Below are positions 11,901 to 20,472 of a stretch of DNA of 64,000 bases, piece after piece. Made by a program: the position numbers and the translations under genes. Positions within the stretch are counted from its first letter, which is position 1; each line of letters opens with the position of its first letter. Source of the DNA: Smallanthus sonchifolius (lineage: Eukaryota > Streptophyta > Magnoliopsida > Asterales > Asteraceae); contig CM042034.1 of the NCBI GenBank assembly GCA_023525975.1, forward strand, positions 6,331,501 to 6,395,500, written 5' to 3'. The notes beneath the pieces are model-generated. The model made no database searches. It was not told the DNA's origin and worked only from the letters and a program-made list of their open reading frames with translations.

Positions 11901-14054
11901 AGAACTTTACCATTCATGGTAACTCTAAGAAATTGCCTAGGTAAAAAGAATTTCTTATGGTCACAAGAAGCAGAAAAGGCATTCGAAGAAATGAAGAGTT
12001 ACTTGAGTCAATTGCCAACGCTCACGGCTCCAGTCCCACAAGAAAACCTGACAATGTACCTATCCGCCGGAACCGCGGCCGTGAGTGCAGTCTTGATGAC
12101 AGAGCGGGGTAATGTTCAAACCCCTATATACTTTATCAGCAGAGCGCTAAAAGATCCAGAAACAAGATACTCACCAATGGAGAAGCTAGTGTTATCCTTA
12201 GTGCACGCCTCAAGAAGGCTCCGGAGGTACTTCCAAGCTCACAACATTGAAGTACAAACGGAGCACCCAATACAACAAATCCTGAGAAGACCGGAGATCT
12301 CGGGAAGATTAGCAAAATGGGCGATCGAGCTGGGGACGTTCGAGCTTAAGTACAAACCAAGGTCCGCAATGAAGGGTCAGGTAGTGGCCGATTTCTTGGT
12401 GGAGATACCAACCGAAGGAAAAATGCAAACACATGTGGCGAAAAGTAACCAAGAAATTAAAGCTGATAGCACCTGGAATCTCCACACGGACGGGGCCTCA
12501 AACAACGAAGGCTCGGGGGCTGGTTTGATACTAGTGGGGCCAGACCAGGTCGAGCTGACCTACGCGCTAAGGTTGGATTTCAAAAGTTCTAACAATGAGG
12601 CAGAGTATGAAGCGTTACTCGCAGGCTTAAGATTGGCTCACAAGATGGGGGTACGAAAATTACACGCTCATGTAGACTCAATGCTCGTAGCAAACCAAAT
12701 CAACGGCTCGTACGATGCTAAGGAAGAGTCAATGAAGCGATACCTGGAGAAGGCCCAGGCCATTATCAAGTTATTCGATGAATGTACGGTCATACACATC
12801 CCAAGAAGCAAAAACAAAAAAGCCGATGCTCTCAGCAAGTTGGCCTCAGTCACTTTCACACATTTAGCAAAGGAGGTCAGAGTAGAAGTGCTAGAATCCC
12901 CGTCTATCGCAGACACAGAGATCAACACAATCACGGAAGCGGAGAACCCAACCTGGATGACTCCTATCATCCAGTTTCTCACAAAAGGTACGCTACCAGA
13001 CGATAGAGCTGAGGCAAGAAAGATAAGAACAAAGGCGTTGCAATACGAAATGGAACGGGGATGTCTATACCGAAGGTCCTACCTAGGACCTCTACTGAGG
13101 TGCCTCAATCAAGAAGAAGCCAACTATGTAATTCGGGAAATCCACTTCGGCATATGTGGAATACATGCAGGCCCAAGGATGGTTGTCGCGAAGGCAATGG
13201 GAGCAGGATACTACTGGCCGAGTATGCACAAAAGCGCCATTGAAGAAATTCAGAAATGTGAGAGTTGCCAAAGGCACGCCCCAATGTGCCACCGACCACC
13301 AAATGAGATGGTCCCCGTCACGGCGGCATGGCCCTTTCAAAAATGGGCAATGGATATAGTCGGGCCATTCCCAATAGCTCAAGGGAAGATAAAATTCTTG
13401 ATAGTGGCAATTGATTACTTCACCAAGTGGGTGGAAGCAAAAGCTCTCGCATCCATCACGGGCATACAGGGAAATGGTCAGGTGGAGCGAGCTAACCGGA
13501 GCATCGTGGAGGGCATAAAGACACGTTTAGGAAACGAAGGAAGAAATTGGCTGGAAGAACTACCACACGTGCTATGGGCACACAGGACGATGCCAAAGAC
13601 AAGCAATGGAGAAAGCCCATTCAGCTTAACATATGGCACCGAGGCGGTAATACCAGCAGAAATAATCATGCCAACACAGCGTATTCTCCAGGCTAACGAA
13701 ATGGATAATGATTCGGAGCTACGGTTGAACCTGAACCTCCTGGAAGAACGAAGGATGATAGCAGCAATCCGCGAGGAAAAGTATAAGAGAGAAGTTGAAA
13801 GATACTACAACTCAAGAGTGCAAAAAAGATCGTTCAAAGAAGGAGAATACGTGCTCCGAAGCAATGAAGCCAGCAGGATGGAAGATCAAGGGAAGTTGGG
13901 CCCACGCTGGGAAGGCCCCTACCAAATCAAGGAAACAGGAAGAAACGGTTCCTACAAGTTGGCTCGTTTAGATGGAAGCGACATACCACGAACGTGGAAT
14001 GGAGCCCAGCTCCGGAAATGTTATATGTTAGAAACATTTAAGCAATCATTGTAA
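8997..14054 (+). CDS. Tat-lineage gag-pol polyprotein (integrase-defective)
   Basis: A single 1685-codon frame encodes gag then pol without frameshift. Gag (about 140-305) has the Retrotrans_gag capsid fold region. A CEFHKDNGHTTDEC knuckle-like motif starts at C410. The aspartic protease has DTGS at D518. Reverse transcriptase has YVDD at Y871. It is followed by the gypsy RNase H connection, then a second RNase H with HTDGA and D1165, typical of Tat. Integrase keeps its H2C2 zinc region, first catalytic Asp (D1453) and Glu in GNGQVE (E1497). These lie only 44 residues apart, and the SDNG block with the second Asp is absent. The join SITG-IQGNGQ at about 13460-13466 is in frame, so the deletion removed close to 50 codons. 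Cut-and-join activity is therefore not expected. The frame runs on to a stop at 14052-14054. Confidence 0.95.
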   Translation: MGEGEETPHNETRSSDVLYPDGSNVTGGEGSKNPKSRLNDSEKQRTDKVIVTPEFLRQNRQQILAMLQEEEKDRQLKEIRTRLEFGDDENDDSPRKDEEEKDKLHNTEAVRQETTKRKLDFEDDYSKPYRPSTARSRSKFINKIAEFTFPPKLKMPSNVGKYDGLGDPDDHLAIFIGAAEVEQWSIPVWCHMFMQTLTGAARVWFDSLPVGEIGSFEQLEDSFLKNFSQQRRSIKDPTELHNIKRADNESVGDFIPRFVRESMQVKGAGEDIRISAFIHGVRSEQLVERFHENRPSTVEEMLERAKAFVRGRKASDQLKDRTQKKTTWDVPRRQTPQKTWDKGHFQPRFQQRNVPFQPRYSPSSRPNVGPTVSLPPLSKTPSEILATENVNFVKPAPMRPGPRKATEKYCEFHKDNGHTTDECFSLRRQIESAIKTGKLAHLLKELKATPQSSGKRKEILMVSQPSGNAGMKRSNDHMESWMEQEISFPPIRSGDFARGALHVSADIAGHQVRRVYVDTGSASEIMYEHCFMQLDEEVRKGLVTQVHQLTGFSGEVVQPLGKIQLQVTMGDETGRRTVPMTFLIVRSQSSHNVILGRPGLCALGAVISTIHGVIKFPTPTGIVTLYSTKECKSVKVTTMAPKVINKQEGVAQEEWALHPGFPEQKITVGRQLGEETKKTLKQFLLNNLDVFAWQPSDMEGVPKETAEHRLNTYRSKEPVAQKRRHLGPERNQAVLAEVEKLLCAGIVREVKYQTWVANPVMVKKGDGTWRMCIDFKDLNAACPKDCYPLPEIDSKVDALAGFPLKCFLDAYKGYWQVQMAKEDEDKTAFYTSTGIFCFTKMPFGLKNAGATYQRLMDTAFSEQIGKNLEVYVDDLVVKSKNEEGLLGDLGETFKTLRSVNMKLNPKKCSFGVEQGKFLGVVVTKDGFQANPEKVKAVLQMPSPRSVKDVQTLNGRLVALNRFLSKHAERTLPFMVTLRNCLGKKNFLWSQEAEKAFEEMKSYLSQLPTLTAPVPQENLTMYLSAGTAAVSAVLMTERGNVQTPIYFISRALKDPETRYSPMEKLVLSLVHASRRLRRYFQAHNIEVQTEHPIQQILRRPEISGRLAKWAIELGTFELKYKPRSAMKGQVVADFLVEIPTEGKMQTHVAKSNQEIKADSTWNLHTDGASNNEGSGAGLILVGPDQVELTYALRLDFKSSNNEAEYEALLAGLRLAHKMGVRKLHAHVDSMLVANQINGSYDAKEESMKRYLEKAQAIIKLFDECTVIHIPRSKNKKADALSKLASVTFTHLAKEVRVEVLESPSIADTEINTITEAENPTWMTPIIQFLTKGTLPDDRAEARKIRTKALQYEMERGCLYRRSYLGPLLRCLNQEEANYVIREIHFGICGIHAGPRMVVAKAMGAGYYWPSMHKSAIEEIQKCESCQRHAPMCHRPPNEMVPVTAAWPFQKWAMDIVGPFPIAQGKIKFLIVAIDYFTKWVEAKALASITGIQGNGQVERANRSIVEGIKTRLGNEGRNWLEELPHVLWAHRTMPKTSNGESPFSLTYGTEAVIPAEIIMPTQRILQANEMDNDSELRLNLNLLEERRMIAAIREEKYKREVERYYNSRVQKRSFKEGEYVLRSNEASRMEDQGKLGPRWEGPYQIKETGRNGSYKLARLDGSDIPRTWNGAQLRKCYMLETFKQSL

Positions 14055-14139
14055 TCAATTTTGAAACAAGGTGTATGCGGACACCAGGGATTACATTCAA
14101 AAACCATTATATTTGTCTTTAAGGAATGATACTAAAAAG

Positions 14140-15150
14140 ACGAGTCACCTGACAAGTTCAGGTCGAAAAATAATCTAAGTCTTCCAGCCGCGACTGGAAA
14201 GACGAGTCACCTGGCCAAGTTCAGGTTGAAAAATAATCTAAGTCTTCCAGCCGCGACTGGACAGACGAGTCACCTGGCCAAGTTCAGGTTGAAAAATAAT
14301 CTAAGTCTTCCAGCCGCGACTGGAAAGACGAGTCACCTGGCCAAGTTCAGGTTGAAAAATAATCTAAGTCTTCCAGCCGCGACTGGACAGACGAGTCACC
14401 TGACAAGTTCAGGTCGAAAAATAATCCAAGTCTTCCAGCCGCGACTGGAAAGACGAGTCACCTGACCAAGTTCAGGTTGAAAAATACTCTAAGTCTTCCA
14501 GCCACGACTGGAAAGACGAGTCACCTGGCCAAGTTCAGGTTGAAAAATAATCTAAGTCTTCCAGCCGCGACTGGAAAGACGAGTCACCTGGCCAAGTTCA
14601 GGTTGAAAAATAATCTAAGTCTTCCAGCCGCGACTGGAAAGACGAGTCACCTGGCCAAGTTCAGGTTGAAAAATAATCTAAGTCTTCCAGCCGCGACTGG
14701 ACAGACGAGTCACCTGACAAGTTCAGGTTGAAAAATAATCCAAGTCTTCCAGCCGCGACTGGAAAGACGAGTCACCTGACCAAGTTCAGGTTGAAAAATA
14801 CTCTAAGTCTTCCAGCCACGACTGGAAAGACGAGTCACCTGGCCAAGTTCAGGTTGAAAAATAATCTAAGTCTTCCAGCCGCGACTGGAAAGACGAGTCA
14901 CCTGGCCAAGTTCAGGTTGAAAAATAATCTAAGTCTTCCAGCCGCGACTGGACAGACGAGTCACCTGACCAAGTTCAGGTTAAAAAATAATCTAAGTCTT
15001 CCAGCCGCGACTGGACAGACGAGTCACCTGACCAAGTTCAGGTTAAAAAATAATCTAAGTCTTCCAGCCGCGACTGGACAGACGAGTCACCTGGCCAAGT
15101 TCAGGTTGAAAAATAATCTGTCTTCCAGCCGCGACTGGAAAGACGAATAA
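14140..15150 (+). repeat. 63-bp tandem array, 16 units, inside the Tat element
   Basis: Units begin AAGTCTTCCAGCCGCGACTG at 14177, 14240, 14303, 14366, 14428, 14491, 14554, 14617, 14680, 14742, 14805, 14868, 14931, 14994 and 15057, with a last partial unit near 15118. The period is 63 bp, with 62 at two sites that share the same 1-bp loss. The block from 14428 recurs from 14742, so a 314-bp higher-order copy exists. Each unit has a near-palindrome (TCTTCCAG, six-base loop, CTGGAAAGA). Because 63 is divisible by three, long open frames appear by chance of period. Confidence 0.95.
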
Positions 15151-15375
15151 GCTGATCAAAGTCAGACGGAGGTAAAGAGATCTTATAAACAAACAAGACT
15201 ACACTGCATAAACGGAAAAGTCCACTTAAAAAGTTACAAGGATAAAGGCCCACGCAAGGGCGACAGACAATAAAGATAAATGTCCACGCAGGGACAACAT
15301 AAGAAAAACGTCCACGCAGGGACAACATAAAATAAAGACAAACGTCCATACATAAGCAGTACACAAAGACAAACA

Positions 15376-17165
15376 TCACTTGGGAGCAAGAAAAGCTTGG
15401 ATATCAGCAATCGTAGAACCAACCATGCTAGCTATGGACGCAGACATCGGAAATTGGCAATCATCAAACTTGTCAGAAAGTTCACGAAGCCGATCAAGAG
15501 CGTCCGCGTGAAACTGACTGGAGTCTTGGGCCCTTTTCCCTTTCCTGCCTAGACCCACACCTTCTTTCAAACCACCATTGTACCCAACCTTATCAGCCAA
15601 CGAATTAAGCTCTCCTAGCATGTCCAAAAACTCATCACTATTACGAACTTTCTCAAAGGCCTGCCGCATGCCAGTAGAAATAAGCCAAGACCTCTCATTC
15701 TCCAATCGCGAAATCTCACCGCGAAGAGTAGCAATTTGGGAAGTAAAAACAGTTCGCTCGCTATCAAAGGCACCCCTTAGTGACTGATTTTCAGCCTCCA
15801 ACTCCAAACGTTTCTCCTGAGCGCGAGACAAGTCTATTTTTAAATCACGATTGGCTCGAACACTATCCAGCAAACGCTCGTTAGTATTAGCATAAGAGTT
15901 GAGGAGGCAAACCGCCGAAGAGAAACCAACATCAGTCACCTCCTGGGTCGACATATTCTTATAACGAGCTCGATCAGCAGGAGTACGCGCAGAATACATA
16001 AATTCGCGGCATTGCTCAGATGACTCGACCAAAGTACCATTGTGAAAGCTCCAGTTAGGAACAAACGGGGCACTCATGACAGCATTAGAACCAGAAAAGT
16101 TCTTAGCATAATTCAAATCAATTGACGGGTTTGACCCGTCCTCGGAACTATAATCATGATCAGCCTGGAAGGTGGAGTTACCACCAGGAGCGATCGGCGA
16201 CTCATCTCCCGCCGCGACTTCCTTACCGGATGTGTCACCCACATTAACTTTCCTCTTGCTAGGACGTCTAGAGCCCGACTCCAGAGGGGGAATAATGAAA
16301 TCTTTAGTTTTTTCCAAAATGGTCTTGTGGCCCGGCTTAATGGGCACCACGTCCTCTTCAATCGGTTCAGTCGTAGACAACTTCATGCGGTCAAACAAAC
16401 CCATTCCTACAAACACATAACTTAACATTAGTAAGATGCAAAAACCACGAAAGTAAATTTAAAAGGAAATTACTCACGTTCCCCATTATAACGGAGTACG
16501 GGGCGAACGGATGGATCATCCCAGTTACGACTAATCCCAACCATTACAAGGAAATGCTCGGAAAAGGGGCGCAGAGCCGTCGGGACGGCTAGTAGCTTAT
16601 CATAATCAGCCTTAAGATATTCACGAAATTTGGGAATGGGATCCCTAAGCGACTCCTTCGGCGGGGACCAATGCATCTCAAACGGGATCGCACGAGCGGA
16701 GATGAAGAAGAAATGATCTTTCCATCTTTTCAAGCTAGTGGGAGGACGAAGGGTGTGACTAGGATAAGGAGCTTTTCGTTTCTCAAAAGTAACCCAATCA
16801 CCCACTCGAGTTGGTTTGTAAAAAGCCCTAAACAAATGAATGTCCGACTCGATCCTAAGGGCACGACAAGAAATGTCAAAGTGATATACTCTGATTAGTT
16901 CTAAGGGAACGACTTGGGACAAGTGAATCTCGTAATAACTCAACACCGACTCAAGAAATACGCTAACGGGTATGCGAAAGTTGGAAAACGAAAAGAAGGC
17001 GGTATATAAGGATATCATACCCGGAGGGGCATCACGAACGGTCGCTCCCGACGGAGGAACGACAGGCTCTAAAGAAGGGTCAATACCATATTTTTCGACA
17101 AAAGCATCTAAAAACCTAGTAGTAATGACGGACGTTTGAATATCCATATCACTACGACACTCCAT
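15376..17165 (-). CDS. Antisense two-exon gene in Tat element: gypsy-type Transposase_28-like protein with coiled coil
   Basis: Exons 16478-17165 and 15376-16406 are joined by a 71-bp intron (16407-16477) with donor GTGAGT and acceptor TTTGTAG. The splice splits an Arg codon (C then GA) and leaves 572 aa in one frame. Exon 1 resembles the plant gypsy-associated domain Pfam names Transposase_28: RIPVSVFLESVLSYYEIH, ISCRALRIESDIHLF, then SLKRWKDHFFFI. Exon 2 carries basic SRRPSKRK (about 270-290) and a long heptad-like stretch rich in Leu, Glu and Arg, a likely coiled coil. It lies opposite to gag-pol, between pol and the 3' LTR, where Tat elements commonly keep an antisense ORF. Its function is unknown. 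An intron in this strand would survive retrotransposition because the genomic RNA is the other strand. Confidence 0.8.
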
Positions 17166-17576
17166 AATAAAAGAAAAACAAAGAAGAAAGAACTAACCCG
17201 CCAAGTTGTGATAAGCAAAAGCCAACAGAGAACTAGGACAACGAACCGGCGAGACGAACCAAGCAAAAAACCGAAACTTTTTATCTTGAGGAGTTTTGAA
17301 GACAAGGAGCATCTATATATAACAAATAATGGAGGGGAAAGTAAAAGGTTTGAAATTCAAACTAGGAACAAGTTCAAAATTCAAAAAATAAGAGGGAAAG
17401 TAGGTTTGTAGGAGGGGACATATGATTAGACCATTCAACCTATGATGGGACAGAACGGACCATGTCAGTAGATAGGACGACGCATCGACTGACGAGAGAA
17501 TAATCCATCATCACGAATTCGCATATCATGATAATGGACTGGGGGGACTTGAAGGGGATTAGGCATTCAAAGCAAG

Positions 17577-17880
17577 AAACTCACCCTGCCGCGGCTGGAG
17601 GCCTGCCGCGGCTCAAGTGTGTCACGACCAGATATAGGAATTTGAACGATCCAAAGGTCAAGAACAATCCAGCCGCGGCTCAAGCCCTGCCGAGGCTCAC
17701 GAATATCAAGTCCGAGTTCTTAGCTAGAAGGAACGAGGGTGGAAATCAAAAGAACACCTCAGCCGCGGCTCAGGCCCCGCCGTGGCTCACGAATATCAGG
17801 TCCGGAAGTTCCTAGCCAGAAGGAACAAATGTGGGAATCAAAGAACATCTAGCCGCGGCTTAGGCCCTGCCGCGGCTCAA
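17577..17880 (+). repeat. ~90-bp imperfect tandem repeats with AGCCGCGGCT palindromes in U3
   Basis: AGCCGCGGCT, a perfect 10-bp palindrome, occurs at 17671, 17761 and 17851, exactly 90 bp apart. A related CTGCCGCGGCTGG lies at about 17585. Each unit continues with CCTGCCGCGGCTCA-like and CACGAATATCA-like sequence. The repeats lie upstream of the TATA box, where promoter or enhancer sequence of the LTR would be. Confidence 0.8.
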
Positions 17881-18324
17881 AGGTACCAAGGCCATAGGTT
17901 TGGTTCGTTTGATGACGGACGACATCTCCCACTCAACACTTAGAAAATACCAAAGAAGTTAAAACAGGAAATAATCTCATACCAGAAAATAATACTAAAT
18001 AGCTGAGATAACATCTCATTGGGCATAAGAGTCAACTATAAAGACAACACCAATGGGGAAACCTGAACCCATGATAGAAAGAGGTCAGGAAAGAACCAGT
18101 AACACAAAAAGGGAAGTCAGCTAACAAGACAAGATATGTCAGGGGCAGAACCTGCACACAGGGAACACGGGTCAACTATACAGACAAAGATAATTAAATA
18201 CACCCTGAACTCCCTAAGCACGAATAAGGAAATAACAGTCATATTAGCAGAAGTAGGGAGAGATGTTTGACTGCATACAACCTACAATGGATGTCCAGTC
18301 CAAACATCTTGACCATGGATGCCT

Positions 18325-18332
18325 TATAAATA
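18325..18332 (+). promoter_or_regulatory. TATA box of the Tat 3' LTR
   Basis: TATAAATA within GCCTTATAAATAGTCGG fits a plant LTR core promoter. It would start transcription near 18355, about 290 bp before the LTR end, and read rightward toward the MPK3 3' side. The matching 5' LTR promoter is missing, so this is the only one the element has. Confidence 0.6.
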
Positions 18333-18649
18333 GTCGGGCCGATTTCAAAGGTAAGATTCATGTTTTAACTCACAGATTCACAATATCATAATTTACTTAT
18401 CCCTTCTTTCTCACCTTTTATCTCCCACTATACACATACTTATTCTCACGCCGGAGGGTGGTCACGAGGAGAAAACCCCTTCTGCTCGTGGCGAGGCTCA
18501 CGGTGTTTCCTGTTTTGCAGATCATCCTTTCAAGACCTGGAGGTCCCGTTCGTTCTTCCAAGCCCAAGCCCAGAAGTCCCGTCTTAACTTGTCCATCCAG
18601 CACTGCTTCAAGACTTCCACCCCTAGGTGATAAGTTTTGTAGCAACAGT

Positions 18650-18722
18650 AAGAGGGCGGTGTTTCTTCGTTTTCACGGCGTGAATTCTTGGCCACGTTGG
18701 ATCACGCTTAGATTCACGGCGG
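18650..18722. repeat. 73-bp direct repeat flanking the Tat element (right copy)
   Basis: Matches 8711-8783 with one mismatch. It begins two bases after the LTR end and stops at CACGGCGG, after which the flanks differ (TATACC here, CTGGAGG on the left). Confidence 0.85.
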
Positions 18723-19304
18723 TATACCTGATGATCTTAAGATACGACGTCGTTTAGTAAGCATTGTTTTTTTGAATATTTTGTTTTGATTTTCTTTTTG
18801 TTGTTTACTTGTTTGATAACTTTACTAAAATTAAAATGAGTTGTCATTCAGCTGAAAATCGATAGTTTCATGTAAAAACATGTTGTAATGATATATTAAA
18901 ACGTATATAAAAATACGTTATAACAGTATATTAAAAAATCAAGACCTTAAAAAATAGGCGTTAACATCTCAAGAAAAAAAATGTGTGCATAACATGTTCT
19001 TGCATTCTTCATCGATAGCAAGAACCCTTCATCGATCAATAAGCTTCCAAGATATATTCAGAACTAAAGATGAAGACATTCTCGTAGGGTCAAACCCGAG
19101 AATCCTTAAAATGTTTTGGGTTTGGGACATAAAAAAACCGGACCCTATAATATAAACTCAATAATAATATATAAAAAACATAATACGGGCTTATATATAT
19201 AGATTTTTTTTAAAAAAAAATTGGGCTATATACAGAGTTTTTTATTTCTTTTTTTCTTGGTTTTAGGCTCGGATTTATAAACAATTTGACTATATATATA
19301 GATT

Positions 19305-19335
<31 letters not shown>

Positions 19336-20472
19336 AATATAAAAAAATAAAAACTTCAGTACCTAGGAAGACCGGGCCTGAGACTGTCGCCCTCCCTCTT
19401 GGCCGGCCCTGCATTCTCAACTAGTTATACACAAACACATTTGCTCCAACTAAGTCCTTAATCTAATCCCGGAAGCCTGATGCACAAACCGGTTTTTAGG
19501 CCCAACCCGGTTCGATTTGAAATATGGTCAAACCGGTTTGACTTCAAATCGGCTTTTAGTATCTTTTTTTTAAATTAAATATATAAAGCAAACAACATAA
19601 AGTTCATCTTTTATTCATTGTTTAAACTTCAGAAATTATAAAAAAAAACATAATTTTTTTTATAAAAACGATAGGAATTGCAAATGCATTTCATTTTTAA
19701 TCGATTCGTAGTGTTCTCATCGCCCGCACTATTGCGTTGTGCTTCATCAGTTTATCGTAAGTGAGTTTTTTAATCGAAACATGGGAATGCCCCCTCATGG
19801 CCTACCGCCTACCTACCACTGCCCGACAGAAGTTAAGAGGACAAAACATTGGCCCTATAAGGCCCAGTCTTGAGCATAAAAGCCCAATCCCAGCTTACTT
19901 ATGAAAGCCCGGTTCTTGAAATAGAAATTGGGCCAGTTAAGTCACAACGGGCTTGATCGGTAATTGGGAAATGATAAAATGTTTTAGATTTAGACTGTTT
20001 AAAATAAATAAAAAAACTAAATATTTAACAACTCAAATTTAAATATATAAAGAATAGAAATATAGTTTTTAAAATAAACAAACACATCAAAACTTTTATT
20101 GCATAAAATATACAAATTCACATTCATATTACACATGAAAAAAATTAGCTTATAGAAAAGATTAACAAAAAAAAGAATCAATATTGTTCACAAATAATAC
20201 AAATCATTGTACATTGCTTAAATCAAGACTTTTAGTATTACAACATTCTATAACTTAGTTAACAAACTCATTGCTACAACACACAAATTATCGAAGAAGA
20301 CAGTCTTCTTCGATAAACCAAAAAAAAAAATTTTAAATCAATAATATTGATTAGTTATACAACATAATTGTAGTTCCAGTTGCATATTTCTGGTCAATAT
20401 GAAAAAAAAATGCATGTTTTATTTAGTGCATATATTGAGTGGTATAAGTTAAGATTTGTGATTGTGTTTTCT
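18723..20472. other. Spacer between the Tat element and the MPK3 3' end
   Basis: AT-rich noncoding sequence with an AC/TA microsatellite near 19310-19340 and repeated AAACCGGTTTGAC-type words near 19490-19550. The MPK3 3' UTR should occupy the right edge, roughly 20250-20472. No coding sequence or RNA gene is visible. Confidence 0.6.

Larger units (their letters stand above)
17424..18647 (+). repeat. 3' LTR of the Tat element (start approximate)
   Basis: The 3' end at AGCAACA is fixed by the matching left remnant. The left end is inferred from the purine-rich GGAGGGGA at about 17411-17418 followed by TGATTAG at 17424, giving an LTR near 1.22 kb. It holds a 90-bp repeat block, a TATA box and the U5 region. 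With no complete 5' LTR to compare, the start may be off by tens of bases. Confidence 0.6.
8784..18649 (+). mobile_element. Ty3/gypsy retrotransposon, Tat lineage, with damaged 5' end
   Basis: Order left to right: a stray 64-bp copy of the gag start (8787-8850), 14 bp of filler, the last 76 bp of an LTR (8865-8940), a primer-binding-type sequence starting TTTGGCGCCATCC at 8941, an A-run of about 26 bp (8969-8994), gag-pol (8997-14054), a 63-bp tandem array, an antisense two-exon gene (15376-17165), and the 3' LTR ending AGCAACA at 18647. A second RNase H domain behind the usual one is the mark of the Tat group. Only the U5 tip remains on the left, so the normal 5' promoter is gone. Integrase is also broken, so the copy is non-autonomous. 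Confidence 0.93.

Noticed and set aside
14226..15150. Three long plus-strand frames encoding a 21-residue repeat protein
   Set aside because: The period is 63 bp, so any open unit gives a long frame. The frames break at the two 62-bp units and start at internal Met codons. No coding evidence beyond periodicity.
14140..15150. CRISPR-like repeat array
   Set aside because: Head-to-tail units have no unique spacers, and the context is a plant retrotransposon.
15376..17165. Antisense Tat gene as a host gene captured between elements
   Set aside because: The Transposase_28-like domain and its position between pol and 3' LTR fit a resident retrotransposon gene.
18458..18757. 99-aa plus-strand frame at the Tat 3' LTR
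   Set aside because: It crosses the LTR end into the 73-bp host repeat; chance frame in U5.
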